Source of the DNA: Bacillota bacterium
GTDB lineage: Bacteria > Bacillota > Clostridia > Peptostreptococcales > Anaerovoracaceae
Direction: 5' to 3'
Assembly (NCBI GenBank): GCA_019420305.1
Contig: JAHZHL010000003.1
Coordinates: forward strand, 1 to 64,000
Length of the DNA stretch: 64,000 bases
Below the pieces are notes generated by a model. It did not search any database, was not told where the DNA came from, and worked only from the letters and a program-made list of their open reading frames with translations. Position 1 is the stretch's first letter, and each line of letters opens with the position of its first letter. This document shows, one piece after another, positions 8,797 through 16,761 of this stretch. A program made the translations under genes and the position numbers.

Positions 8797-10200
8797 TTAA
8801 AGAATTCTCTCAAGTCCTTCCCTGCTGTATTCTCCTGTTTTCTTTTTATCCTCAAGCGCTTTCTGTACAAGCAGGAATTTTTCTCTTGAAATCGGGTATG
8901 CGATAATAAATACGGCGGAAAGCAGAATTCCAATTCCAGGAACGATCGTACTCAAAGATAAAATCGAGTCCAAAGCGCTATCAGTCTGCGCAGCTGCTGT
9001 CGCGTCGAATCCTCCAAAGGCAAGAACCCATCCCCAGATCAGCATACCGATGGAACCGGCAACCTGCTGCAGAACCGTCTGCAGAGAAGCAAGCGCTCCC
9101 TCCAGCCTCCTGCCGCAGTTAATTTCCACAACCTCCACAAGGTCATAGCTGAGAGCCGCGATTAACTGCCAGTAAGCTGCCATCGCGATCATGACTCCCG
9201 CTCCCAGCAAAATAATCAACGGTATCGACGGTTCAAATAAATCGAAAATGAACCTGAACACAAACAACCAAACTGCAGCCGCTACGAAAAAGATAACATA
9301 AGCTTTCCGTTTGTCCATTTTGTTCGCGACAGTACCGATTAACGGAACGAGTACCAACGCAATCAACATTCCTGCTCCTGATACGATCGATACGATGGAA
9401 GCCGGAAGACCGGAGTAATAGGTAACAACGAAAGAGAGGTTAGAGGCATAAATGGTATTGATAATAATATAACATAAGATCGCTCCTATTAGCCATTTGG
9501 TCGGTTTTGCCTTAACAATTTCAAAAGTATCTTTCACAATATTTGTTCTGTTCTTACTTACATCAATAATCAGCTCGTGCCCTTTGGTTGTCTTTATTGT
9601 AATTGCAAAAATAATGCAGGACGCAACCACCAGGATGGCGGCCATTACGGTCCACGACATCGATTCCCCAAGGCCGCAGGCAGCCAGCAGACCTACCAGT
9701 GCCATCGGCACCGCACCACCGATGAAATTTCCACTCTGTGTAAAAATCGCCGCGCGATTACGCAAGTTAAGCCGCTCGTCATAATCCTCTGTAATCTCTG
9801 CTCCCAAAGCTGTATAAGGAACAAACCACATGGTATACGCGCACCACAGAATCATAACCAAGGTTCCATAGTAGAGAATCGCCGTCGTTCCGGAGAATCC
9901 AAAATCAGAAAATAACAGTATCATTGCGACAAGCAACACCGGAATCGCTACTTTAATAAAAGGCCTTCTCCTTCCATTCGGGTTTTTACAATTATCGGAT
10001 AAATACCCCACAACTAACGCGGCACCCGCGCTTACAAATAGTCCGACTGAGGACATAGTTCCCGCCGGACCTGCCGCCACGCCCGCCGGTCCGGTCAGAA
10101 AATAAGCCAAATAGCTGACCAGCATACAATATACCATCGCGTCACCTAACTGCCCGATAGCATATCCAAATATAACTTTATTTGATAATTTCTTTTTCAT
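8797..10200 (-). CDS. GPH-family (glycoside-pentoside-hexuronide:cation symporter-like) MFS transporter
   Basis: The roughly 467-residue membrane protein has about twelve hydrophobic segments and the early motif FGYAIGQLGDAMVYCM, a GPH/MelB-like start, with a basic DNCKNPNGRRRPFIK loop between helices 2 and 3. Members use a cation gradient to import sugars or other small organic solutes; the substrate cannot be read from the sequence. I place the start at the second ATG because AAAGGAG directly abuts the first. It is the last gene of a four-gene operon with two amidohydrolases and an OFA-type carrier, so its substrate is probably the amidohydrolase substrate or product rather than a sugar. 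Confidence 0.8.
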   Translation of the reverse strand: MKKKLSNKVIFGYAIGQLGDAMVYCMLVSYLAYFLTGPAGVAAGPAGTMSSVGLFVSAGAALVVGYLSDNCKNPNGRRRPFIKVAIPVLLVAMILLFSDFGFSGTTAILYYGTLVMILWCAYTMWFVPYTALGAEITEDYDERLNLRNRAAIFTQSGNFIGGAVPMALVGLLAACGLGESMSWTVMAAILVVASCIIFAITIKTTKGHELIIDVSKNRTNIVKDTFEIVKAKPTKWLIGAILCYIIINTIYASNLSFVVTYYSGLPASIVSIVSGAGMLIALVLVPLIGTVANKMDKRKAYVIFFVAAAVWLFVFRFIFDLFEPSIPLIILLGAGVMIAMAAYWQLIAALSYDLVEVVEINCGRRLEGALASLQTVLQQVAGSIGMLIWGWVLAFGGFDATAAAQTDSALDSILSLSTIVPGIGILLSAVFIIAYPISREKFLLVQKALEDKKKTGEYSREGLERIL

Positions 10201-10272
10201 ACTTGATAACATCTCCTTTCCTTACAAATTGCAGTACATTATTTCAAAACAGATACGTTTATCTCGCCATAT

Positions 10273-11469
10273 TTACGCTTTCTGTCTTTTCACAAATAAT
10301 GAGATTACCAGTCCTATCGCCGCAATGACAAAAGCAGCGATGAATCCACCGATATAGGGATTTGAACCGACATTTCCCAAGGATACGGTAAGCTGCGGAC
10401 CCACAAGTCCTCCAATGGCGAACCCCCAAAACATGATTCCATAATTAGTTCCCTGATTCTTTGTTCCAAAGTTTTCCGCTGTAATTGCAGGATAAATGCC
10501 GATAAATCCCCCATAGCAGATTCCTACCATTGAAATTCCGATTAAAAAACGAATCCAGGTTCCGTAACCCGATGTGATAAGCAACGCCTCTCCCGCCAGG
10601 ATTGCCAGGAACATGATTATCAGCACATTCCGCCATCCAATCCTGTCGGCCAGAATACCGTATGTTACTCTACCGGCCGCATTCATAAAGGAAAAAACAC
10701 TGACCGCTACCGCTGCGGCCGCTGCAGTAACCTTTACGATTCCCTGTGCCATAATCGCAAGCTGACTCGCGATCATCATTCCTGCGGTCGCTCCCGCAAG
10801 AAACATCAGTACAAGCGCGTAGAACAACGGAGTTTTCAGCATTTCTTTCCAGTTTTTATCCACGCTTCTCACCTTCCTATGAGGAACGCTAAGTCCTTCC
10901 TGTTCCGGCGCCTGTCTGATAAAAAGACTGGCTGCTATCATAATTACCATACTCGCGATACCGATGATTCGAAATGTCATCTGGACATGGAATATATGAA
11001 TCAGCATTTGCACCAGAGGTGCGATGAAAATGGTCGCACCTCCTATGCTTGTTGTGACAACTCCTGAAACCAAACCTCTATGTTCCGGAAAGAATTTGAT
11101 GCTATTATTTACAGTGCAGTTGAAGACCGTTGACATCCCAAGGGTGACGGTAGCCGGATAAACCACATACAACACCGCTAAGGATTCAATCACTCCGCAA
11201 AAAAAATTTCCAGCGCTGTATAAAATGGACGCCAAGAGAATCACGACGCGCACTCCGTATTTATCCATCATTTTTCCACCGATTGTCATAGAAACCGGAC
11301 CTAATAAAGCCGATAAAATAAACACGATCGTGAGCTTGTCCGCAGGCCATTGAAACAAATCCATATAGCCCGCCGCAAAGATACTCCACGCGTAATAGGT
11401 ACCGAGGCAGAAATTAATCGAAATGCTGGCGGCTAATACCTGCCACCTTTTGTGTTTCAGACTGCTCAT
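10273..11469 (-). CDS. OFA-family MFS transporter (oxalate/formate antiporter-like)
   Basis: The 398-residue product has twelve predicted membrane segments and the OFA hallmarks: the N-terminal ISINFCLGTYYAWSIF helix, the GPVSMTIGGKMMDKYGVR loop after helix 2, and the C-terminal NFGTKNQGTNYG segment. Family members exchange small carboxylates such as oxalate and formate, and many unassigned ones carry other organic acids. RBS AAGGAG lies six bases from the ATG. It starts 25 bases after the upstream amidohydrolase gene, so it is in the same operon. The substrate is unknown; a carboxylate released by the amidohydrolases is a plausible inference. Confidence 0.85.
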   Translation of the reverse strand: MSSLKHKRWQVLAASISINFCLGTYYAWSIFAAGYMDLFQWPADKLTIVFILSALLGPVSMTIGGKMMDKYGVRVVILLASILYSAGNFFCGVIESLAVLYVVYPATVTLGMSTVFNCTVNNSIKFFPEHRGLVSGVVTTSIGGATIFIAPLVQMLIHIFHVQMTFRIIGIASMVIMIAASLFIRQAPEQEGLSVPHRKVRSVDKNWKEMLKTPLFYALVLMFLAGATAGMMIASQLAIMAQGIVKVTAAAAAVAVSVFSFMNAAGRVTYGILADRIGWRNVLIIMFLAILAGEALLITSGYGTWIRFLIGISMVGICYGGFIGIYPAITAENFGTKNQGTNYGIMFWGFAIGGLVGPQLTVSLGNVGSNPYIGGFIAAFVIAAIGLVISLFVKRQKA

Positions 11470-11494
11470 TCCGTACTCCTTATCTCTATATCAT

Positions 11495-13108
11495 CTATTT
11501 TTCATAAATTATTTTTCCATCCAGCATCGTCATCACCACTTTGGCATCTTTAATTTCTTCAACATCAATATCAAAAAGATTCCGATCAATTACTGCGATA
11601 TCCGCCAATTTTCCTGCAGAAAGGGTACCCAACTCGTGATCTCTTCCCTCCGCGTAAGCACCTCCCAAGGTATAGGCCCGTAGCGCCTCATAGAGATCTA
11701 TTTTTTCCCACGGGTTAATACTCGTAATTTTCCCGTCATAACCATGCCTTGTTACCGCATAATAAATGCTAGGAAGCGGGTTGTAATCCGATACAAAGTA
11801 GTCCGTTCCAAAGGCCAGGATCCCTCCCGTTTCCAAAATCGACCGGAAAGGCCACTCGTATACACAGCGCTCATACCCTACACGGGATAATTTTTCATTG
11901 TATTCCAGAGGCACATGAGCCGGCTGCATAGATGCTACTGTATTTAATAATTTGAATCGCGGAATATCATCCGGGTGGATTGTTTCGATATGCTCCACCG
12001 CATTTCGGATATTCGACAGATCGTTTATCCCTGCGGAAGCTTCATATCCGTCCAACGCCCATCTGACGGCCTTATCACCGATACAGTGAATCCGGACTCC
12101 GAATCCCGCCGCGTTAGCGGCTTTGATATTTTCGATCAGTTCTTCATACTGATAAAGTGTATCTCCAGATACGCCCGGATTGTCGGTATAAGGCTCGAAC
12201 AGACTGGCGGTATAGGTGGATGTCGTCCCGTCAAGCATTCCTTTTACACAGGGTACGCTTAAAAACGGGGAGGAAAACCTCTCTCTTAACGCTTTCGCCT
12301 CTTCCAGCTTTTCCGGCCCGTCCAGGTTACCGCTCAGATGCATCCTGATAGTCAGTTCACCCCTTTGCTCCATCGCTTCCCGGGCATCGTATTCTACATG
12401 TGGCAGATGTCCGGACAAATCATTAAAAGAAGTAATTCCACACGCGTTGCATCCCCGAATCAGGTTCCTTTGAACTTTATAGTCGATGTCAAACCCCATT
12501 CGATAAATATAGGGGGTAACAAAATCAAATAGAGCTTTTTCTTTTACGACTCCCGTAGGATATCCGTTTTCTTCTTTCAATATGAATTTATCCAGCTCCG
12601 GATCTTGATTTTTATCTAACCCTGTCAATTCAATGGCCTTCGTATTCAGCCACGCGGAATGTCCGTCAGCCGCATGCAGCAGAATCGGTCTGTCCGGGCA
12701 CACCGCATCAAGGCTGTGCCTTGTCGGAAGGGGCGCGTCATTCCAGTTGGCTGGAAACCATCCCAGACCAACGATTTTTTCCAGCGCCGGATGGCTTTCC
12801 GCAAATGCCCGAACCATCTGAACACACTCTTCTTCAGATTTGCTTTCTACAATTTCTCTAAGGAAGTCCTCGCTGCCAAACAGTGCTCCATCTTGAAAAT
12901 GCGCGTGCGCCTCACAAAATCCCGGTAGGATCATACAATCCCCGTAATCTTTGAGAATGGTTTGCGGACCAATGTATGTCTCCATATCATCCCATGAAAC
13001 AGAAGCGATAATCCTGTTTTCGTTAATGATTACGGCTCCCTTCTGAGGCATCGCAGATAATCCGGTAAATACGGCGCTGCTTTTCAAAATTATATCTGCC
13101 TTCTTCAT
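11495..13108 (-). CDS. YtcJ-type metal-dependent amidohydrolase (copy 2 of tandem pair)
   Basis: The 537-residue protein belongs to amidohydrolase family 3 (YtcJ-like): N-terminal beta-sandwich, metal-binding EAHAHFQDG in place of the usual HxH, the diagnostic GWFPANWNDAPLPTR segment, ADGHSAWLNTKA, IHCIGDKA, a VEHIETIHPDD helix and FGTDYFVSDYNP near the C terminus. It is a clear paralogue of the next gene upstream (same motifs, 14 bases apart). Such enzymes hydrolyse C-N bonds of unknown small substrates, in the cytoplasm as no signal peptide is present. The operon pairs it with two transporters, which points to uptake and breakdown of an amide or cyclic compound. Confidence 0.9.
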   Translation of the reverse strand: MKKADIILKSSAVFTGLSAMPQKGAVIINENRIIASVSWDDMETYIGPQTILKDYGDCMILPGFCEAHAHFQDGALFGSEDFLREIVESKSEEECVQMVRAFAESHPALEKIVGLGWFPANWNDAPLPTRHSLDAVCPDRPILLHAADGHSAWLNTKAIELTGLDKNQDPELDKFILKEENGYPTGVVKEKALFDFVTPYIYRMGFDIDYKVQRNLIRGCNACGITSFNDLSGHLPHVEYDAREAMEQRGELTIRMHLSGNLDGPEKLEEAKALRERFSSPFLSVPCVKGMLDGTTSTYTASLFEPYTDNPGVSGDTLYQYEELIENIKAANAAGFGVRIHCIGDKAVRWALDGYEASAGINDLSNIRNAVEHIETIHPDDIPRFKLLNTVASMQPAHVPLEYNEKLSRVGYERCVYEWPFRSILETGGILAFGTDYFVSDYNPLPSIYYAVTRHGYDGKITSINPWEKIDLYEALRAYTLGGAYAEGRDHELGTLSAGKLADIAVIDRNLFDIDVEEIKDAKVVMTMLDGKIIYEK

Positions 13109-13122
13109 TCACCTGTCTCCTA

Positions 13123-14748
13123 TCAATCTTGTTCGTACACCACATTTCCATCCATAACTGTCAGCAGAATCTTCGTATCTTTAATTTCGTCAACCGGAAT
13201 TTCAAACAGATTCCGATCCGTTACAATGACATCCGCGAGCTTTCCGGCCTCCAGAGTCCCCAGTTCTTTTTCTCTTCCATAAACGTATGCCGATCCGATG
13301 GTATTCGCTTTCAGCGCTTCTGGAAGGGTCAGGGATTCCCCATTGTCAACCCCCGCCATTGATCCATCGTAATTTTTACGGGCGATCGTCGCATAAATTC
13401 CCGGGAACTGATTGTAACGTACAACCGGATAATCCGTTCCCAGCGCCAGTCTTGCTCCCGCGTCCACAAGAGAACGAAATGCCCATTCATAGCGACACCT
13501 CTCTTCTCCCAGACGAATAATTTTTTCATTCATTTCCAATGGAAGATGCTCACCCTGCATAGATGCCACAACTCCCAATTCCTTAAATCTAGGAATATCG
13601 TCCGGATGAATCGTCTCAATGTGCTCGATCGTATTGACAAGTCCATGCCTGCCATTGACTTTTATGGACTCTTCAAAAGCATCCAGCGCCATCCGTACGG
13701 AACCTTCGGCAATGCAGTGGATCCTGACCGGAAGCCCGGCAGCATTCGCCGCGATTACACTGGCAGTCAGTGATTCTTTGCTGACCAGAGGAACTCCTTC
13801 TCCGATTGTATCCGGACGATCCGCATAGGGCTCCAGCAACAGCCCCGTATAAGTTGATGTTACGCCATCCAGGAATCCCTTTACGCCTACCACCCGGAAG
13901 TTCGGCGATTGAAATTCTTTTGTCCATTTTACGGCTTCCGAAAAATCAGTCCGCCTCATAAACGCCGTGTATACATGCACTCTGCTTGTAATTTCTCCTT
14001 TTTCCGCCATTTCCTTAAAAATTTGATAACGATGTTTGGTAGAATCTGTATATTCATCCGCGCTCATCTCACTGAGAGACGTTACCCCCTGGGAGGCAAG
14101 ACCTTTCATAAAATTCCGCATAATCTCTTTCATCTGGTCTTCCGGAAAATCATGATAGTTTTTCCACGCGTATGCCATAGCGTCCGGTTCAAAAACCAGA
14201 CCATTCAACTCCCCATTTTCGTCGACTCCGACCGATCCTGCTACCAGTTCCATATCCGGAGAATATCCGGACTCTTCCAGTGCCCGCGTATTCATCCATA
14301 TCGTATGCCCGTCCGCGCAGTTCATATATGCCGGTCGATCCGGCACCGCTTTATCTAAAGACATTTTCGTTGGGAGGGGCGCATCGTTCCAGTTGGCCGG
14401 AAACCACCCGAATCCCCGGATCCTCTGTTCATCCGGATGTTCCTCGGCATATTTTTTTATCATTTCAACCGCTTCTTCTTCTGAACGGGAAGCATTCAGA
14501 TCCAGTTCATGGTCGCTGTCTGAAATCGCTCCCATCCACAGGTGGTCATGCCCGTCCACGAGACCCGCCATGATCAAATTATCCTGATATTCGTAAACCT
14601 TTGTTCTTTCATCGCAAAACTTATCAATTCCATCATCTTGCTCAACCGCTATGATTTTATTTCCCTTAATGGCGACTCCTCCGCGGAAAGGCTTGTTTTC
14701 ACAGCCTGTAAATACCGCGTTACTCTTTAAAATCAAATCCGCTTTCAC
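13123..14748 (-). CDS. YtcJ-type metal-dependent amidohydrolase (copy 1 of tandem pair)
   Basis: This 541-residue amidohydrolase family 3 protein has VDGHDHLWMGA (first metal site), GFGWFPANWNDAPLPTK, CADGHTIWMNTRA, IHCIAEGSV, IEHIETIHPDD and LGTDYPVVRYN. It is the first gene of the operon and resembles its downstream neighbour along the whole length, indicating a tandem duplication followed by divergence (the first metal motif and the 160-190 region differ most). The start follows GAGGTAAAAAG. The promoter lies in the 229-base region shared with the divergent LuxR-type regulator. The substrate is not predictable from sequence. Confidence 0.9.
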   Translation of the reverse strand: MKADLILKSNAVFTGCENKPFRGGVAIKGNKIIAVEQDDGIDKFCDERTKVYEYQDNLIMAGLVDGHDHLWMGAISDSDHELDLNASRSEEEAVEMIKKYAEEHPDEQRIRGFGWFPANWNDAPLPTKMSLDKAVPDRPAYMNCADGHTIWMNTRALEESGYSPDMELVAGSVGVDENGELNGLVFEPDAMAYAWKNYHDFPEDQMKEIMRNFMKGLASQGVTSLSEMSADEYTDSTKHRYQIFKEMAEKGEITSRVHVYTAFMRRTDFSEAVKWTKEFQSPNFRVVGVKGFLDGVTSTYTGLLLEPYADRPDTIGEGVPLVSKESLTASVIAANAAGLPVRIHCIAEGSVRMALDAFEESIKVNGRHGLVNTIEHIETIHPDDIPRFKELGVVASMQGEHLPLEMNEKIIRLGEERCRYEWAFRSLVDAGARLALGTDYPVVRYNQFPGIYATIARKNYDGSMAGVDNGESLTLPEALKANTIGSAYVYGREKELGTLEAGKLADVIVTDRNLFEIPVDEIKDTKILLTVMDGNVVYEQD

Positions 14749-14842
14749 TTTTTACCTCCCCGTATCTTATTTTGGGCTTGCTGCAGCATCTCATTTTTTC
14801 TAAATCATACGATATATCAGAATATTTTAAAATTATTTTTCC

Positions 14843-14871
14843 GTGTGATTTTTATTATCTAAAAATCACAC
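14843..14871. promoter_or_regulatory. 29-base palindrome in the amidohydrolase / LuxR intergenic region
   Basis: GTGTGATTTTT (14843-14853) is repeated in inverted orientation at 14861-14871 around a 7-base spacer, 94 bases upstream of the first amidohydrolase gene. It is a candidate operator for the adjacent LuxR-type regulator. As RNA it would form an 11-bp hairpin, but no gene ends nearby, so a terminator role is unlikely. Confidence 0.5.
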
Positions 14872-14901
14872 AAATCATCTAAAAGTAGTACCTACCCCCC
14901 C

Positions 14902-14941
14902 CAGAATAAGTATTCTATTTCACCTTATTCTGTTATATAAT
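14902..14941 (+). promoter_or_regulatory. Promoter of the LuxR-type gene with overlapping inverted repeat
   Basis: CAGAATAAG (14902-14910) and its exact inverse CTTATTCTG (14924-14932) flank a weak -35 (TTCTAT, 14913-14918), with TATAAT at 14936-14941. An inverted repeat over the -35 region suggests autoregulation. A run of eight C (14895-14902) directly precedes it. Confidence 0.5.
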
Positions 14942-14977
14942 TTTAAAAGAAACGCAGAAAAGGAGTACCACTGCACC

Positions 14978-15727
14978 ATGTTTGAAAAAAATAGTATCCT
15001 GCTGTTAAATGAAATTATTTATCGAATTTATACTGTCCGTGATTTTGATGAAATGCGCAGATCGGTTTTGGAGTTTTTGCAATATCTTATTCCCTCCACC
15101 ATTTCCACCTTTTATCTTGCTTCCTCGGAATCCCCCTATCACTTAGAGCGGCCCGTGGGACTTGGAGTTAGCGATGAACGTCTCCAGTTATATCTGGATC
15201 AGTATTTTGAAGTGGATTACACCAGGTGGACCTTTGCCGCCCCAAAATCCAATGTGTATCGCGAAACTGATCTTCTTCGGGATGAAACACGTACGAAAAC
15301 ACCCTATTATCGGATGCTCTTTGAGCAGGAAAAGGTCCACTATTCGGTCATTGTCGTCCTAATTTATGACGGTGTGTTTTTAGGTACGATCGATTTATTT
15401 CGTCCCAGAGAATACGGTGATTTTACTGATGATGAAATCTTTTTTCTTGATATGCTGAAAGAGCATTTAAATTTCCGCCTATATCAAATTATGGAAAATA
15501 ATACCCACCGTGAAAAAACATATCCCAGCAAAGAAGATCTGGTGGAAGCCTACCACCTTACGCCCCGTGAGCTGGAAATCGTCTATCTCCTTCTGGACGG
15601 CATCTCCAAAGCACAGATCTGCGAACAGCTCTGTATCAGTCCCAATACCTTGAAAAAGCATACATTGAACCTTTATAAAAAATTGGGAATCAAAAGCTGG
15701 AGGGAGCTTTTTTCTCTTTTAAAATAA
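14978..15727 (+). CDS. LuxR-type transcriptional regulator with GAF-like sensor domain
   Basis: The 249-residue protein has an N-terminal GAF-like domain (about residues 10-165) that probably binds a small ligand, followed by a C-terminal LuxR helix-turn-helix (about 185-247): YHLTPRELEIVYLLLDG, then KAQICEQLCISPNTLKKHT and YKKLGIKSWREL. There is no receiver domain, so it is not a response regulator. RBS AAAAGGAG precedes the ATG. It is divergent from the amidohydrolase operon, and the palindromes between them make it the likely local regulator. A GME-fold-like gene follows 18 bases downstream and may be cotranscribed. Confidence 0.88.
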   Translation: MFEKNSILLLNEIIYRIYTVRDFDEMRRSVLEFLQYLIPSTISTFYLASSESPYHLERPVGLGVSDERLQLYLDQYFEVDYTRWTFAAPKSNVYRETDLLRDETRTKTPYYRMLFEQEKVHYSVIVVLIYDGVFLGTIDLFRPREYGDFTDDEIFFLDMLKEHLNFRLYQIMENNTHREKTYPSKEDLVEAYHLTPRELEIVYLLLDGISKAQICEQLCISPNTLKKHTLNLYKKLGIKSWRELFSLLK

Positions 15728-15745
15728 GGAACAGGAAAGTTATCT

Positions 15746-16384
15746 ATGGGAACAATCTATCTTTCGGAAACAGCAAACCCTCTGCTGATATCCTACCTGA
15801 AGGCACAGGGGCATCTGGTTCAGCTCATCCGAAGCACTCGCCGAACCTACGAGCCGGTTTCGTCCCATCCCGACATCTATTTCTGCAGCCCGGCACCCGG
15901 CCACAGGCTTTTTCGCGGGCAGCCCGATCGAATCGGTTATTCTTATCCGCAAAATATCATCTATAACGCCGCCTGCACCGGCAAATTCTTTATCCATAAT
16001 CTGAAATATACGGATCCGGAACTTTTACGGTGTGTCCGCGATATGCGCAAAATCCATGTTTCTCAGGGATATACCAAGTGCAACACGGTTGTTGTGGATA
16101 AACATTCGATTATCACCTCCGATCAGGGGATCTTCAAGGCCTGCCGCGATCACATGGATGTCCTGCTGATTCGCCCTCACCATGTAAAGCTTTCCGGTTT
16201 TCCTTACGGTTTTCTCGGCGGAGCTTCCGGACGGGTGGAAAATACGATCCTGTTTCACGGAAATCTGAAAGCCCATCCGGACTTTGGACTCATTACGGAT
16301 TTTATCCGTTCCCGTGGGCTGAAGCCTGTCTATTTTGAAGAGTTTGAACTGGAGGATATCGGAAGCATTTTATGGGAGCCGTGA
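15746..16384 (+). CDS. DUF6873-like protein, putative GME-fold family
   Basis: The 212-residue product lacks a signal peptide or membrane helix. Its layout (IYLSETANPLLISYLKAQGH at the N terminus, CNTVVVDKHSIITSD in the middle, GFPYGFLGGASGRV then FHGNLKAHPDF) fits my memory of the DUF6873 family, assigned to the guanidino-group-modifying enzyme fold and common in Clostridia. I do not see the family's usual catalytic Cys in a C-terminal position, so activity is doubtful. RBS AGGAAAG lies six bases ahead of the ATG. It sits between the LuxR-type gene and the SCIFF precursor, which has its own promoter just after it. Function is unknown. Confidence 0.6.
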   Translation: MGTIYLSETANPLLISYLKAQGHLVQLIRSTRRTYEPVSSHPDIYFCSPAPGHRLFRGQPDRIGYSYPQNIIYNAACTGKFFIHNLKYTDPELLRCVRDMRKIHVSQGYTKCNTVVVDKHSIITSDQGIFKACRDHMDVLLIRPHHVKLSGFPYGFLGGASGRVENTILFHGNLKAHPDFGLITDFIRSRGLKPVYFEEFELEDIGSILWEP

Positions 16385-16402
16385 TAAAAAAGGGAAATCG
16401 CA

Positions 16403-16431
16403 TTTACAATCTGCCTGAAATGTGATATTAT
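16403..16431 (+). promoter_or_regulatory. Promoter of the SCIFF precursor gene
   Basis: TTTACA (16403-16408) and TATTAT (16426-16431) are 17 bases apart and 49 bases upstream of the precursor start, which follows AGAAAGGTGG. Confidence 0.7.
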
Positions 16432-16480
16432 GACTCATGTTAATTACTGAAAGAAACTATACAGAAAGGTGGAATCCCAA

Positions 16481-16627
16481 TTGAAGAGAATCAAGACTTT
16501 AGTATCTCGTGATCTTGCGAAGTCCGCGAAGACAGGCGGCTGCGGCGAATGCCAGACTTCCTGCCAGTCCGCGAGCAAGACTTCCTGCAGTGTTGCAAAC
16601 CAGCAGTGCGAACAGTGCAAGAACTAA
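16481..16627 (+). CDS. scfA: SCIFF ranthipeptide precursor, variant at both cross-link positions
   Basis: This 48-codon gene begins with TTG, eight bases after AGAAAGGTGG. The peptide has the conserved leader (KRIKTLVSRDL) and the core GGCGECQTSCQSA, then SKTSCSVANQQCEQCKN. The family (six cysteines in forty-five residues) normally has Cys at 21, 24, 28, 32, 36 and 43 and Thr at 37; in characterised members the radical SAM maturase joins Cys32 to Thr37 by a thioether. Here positions 32 and 37 are both Ser, while a new Cys appears at 46, so six cysteines remain but the known cross-link cannot form. The maturase gene follows 134 bases downstream. Identification as a SCIFF precursor is firm; its modification is open. 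Confidence 0.93.
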   Translation: MKRIKTLVSRDLAKSAKTGGCGECQTSCQSASKTSCSVANQQCEQCKN

Positions 16628-16693
16628 CAGATTCGGCAGTTCCGATTCTGTAATATCTGTATGAATGCTGCATTTCCCCTCAGGCGATGCAGC
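16628..16693 (+). other. Two hairpins between SCIFF precursor and maturase genes
   Basis: Right after the precursor stop, CAGATTCGG (16628-16636) pairs with CCGATTCTG (16642-16650) with one mismatch. A second stem pairs 16667-16673 with 16687-16693 and is followed by TATTTTC. Neither has a strong T-tract, so they look like a leaky attenuator or mRNA-stabilising elements that keep precursor levels above maturase levels. Confidence 0.45.
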
Positions 16694-16761
16694 TATTTTC
16701 TTGTTACGCAAAAAAGCAAACACGTTTTTTTCAGATTAAATGTTAAAGAAAGGATCCTGCT

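Noticed and set aside
14843..14871. Palindrome as an intrinsic terminator
   Set aside because: No gene ends within reach on either strand; both flanking genes start here, so an operator is more likely.
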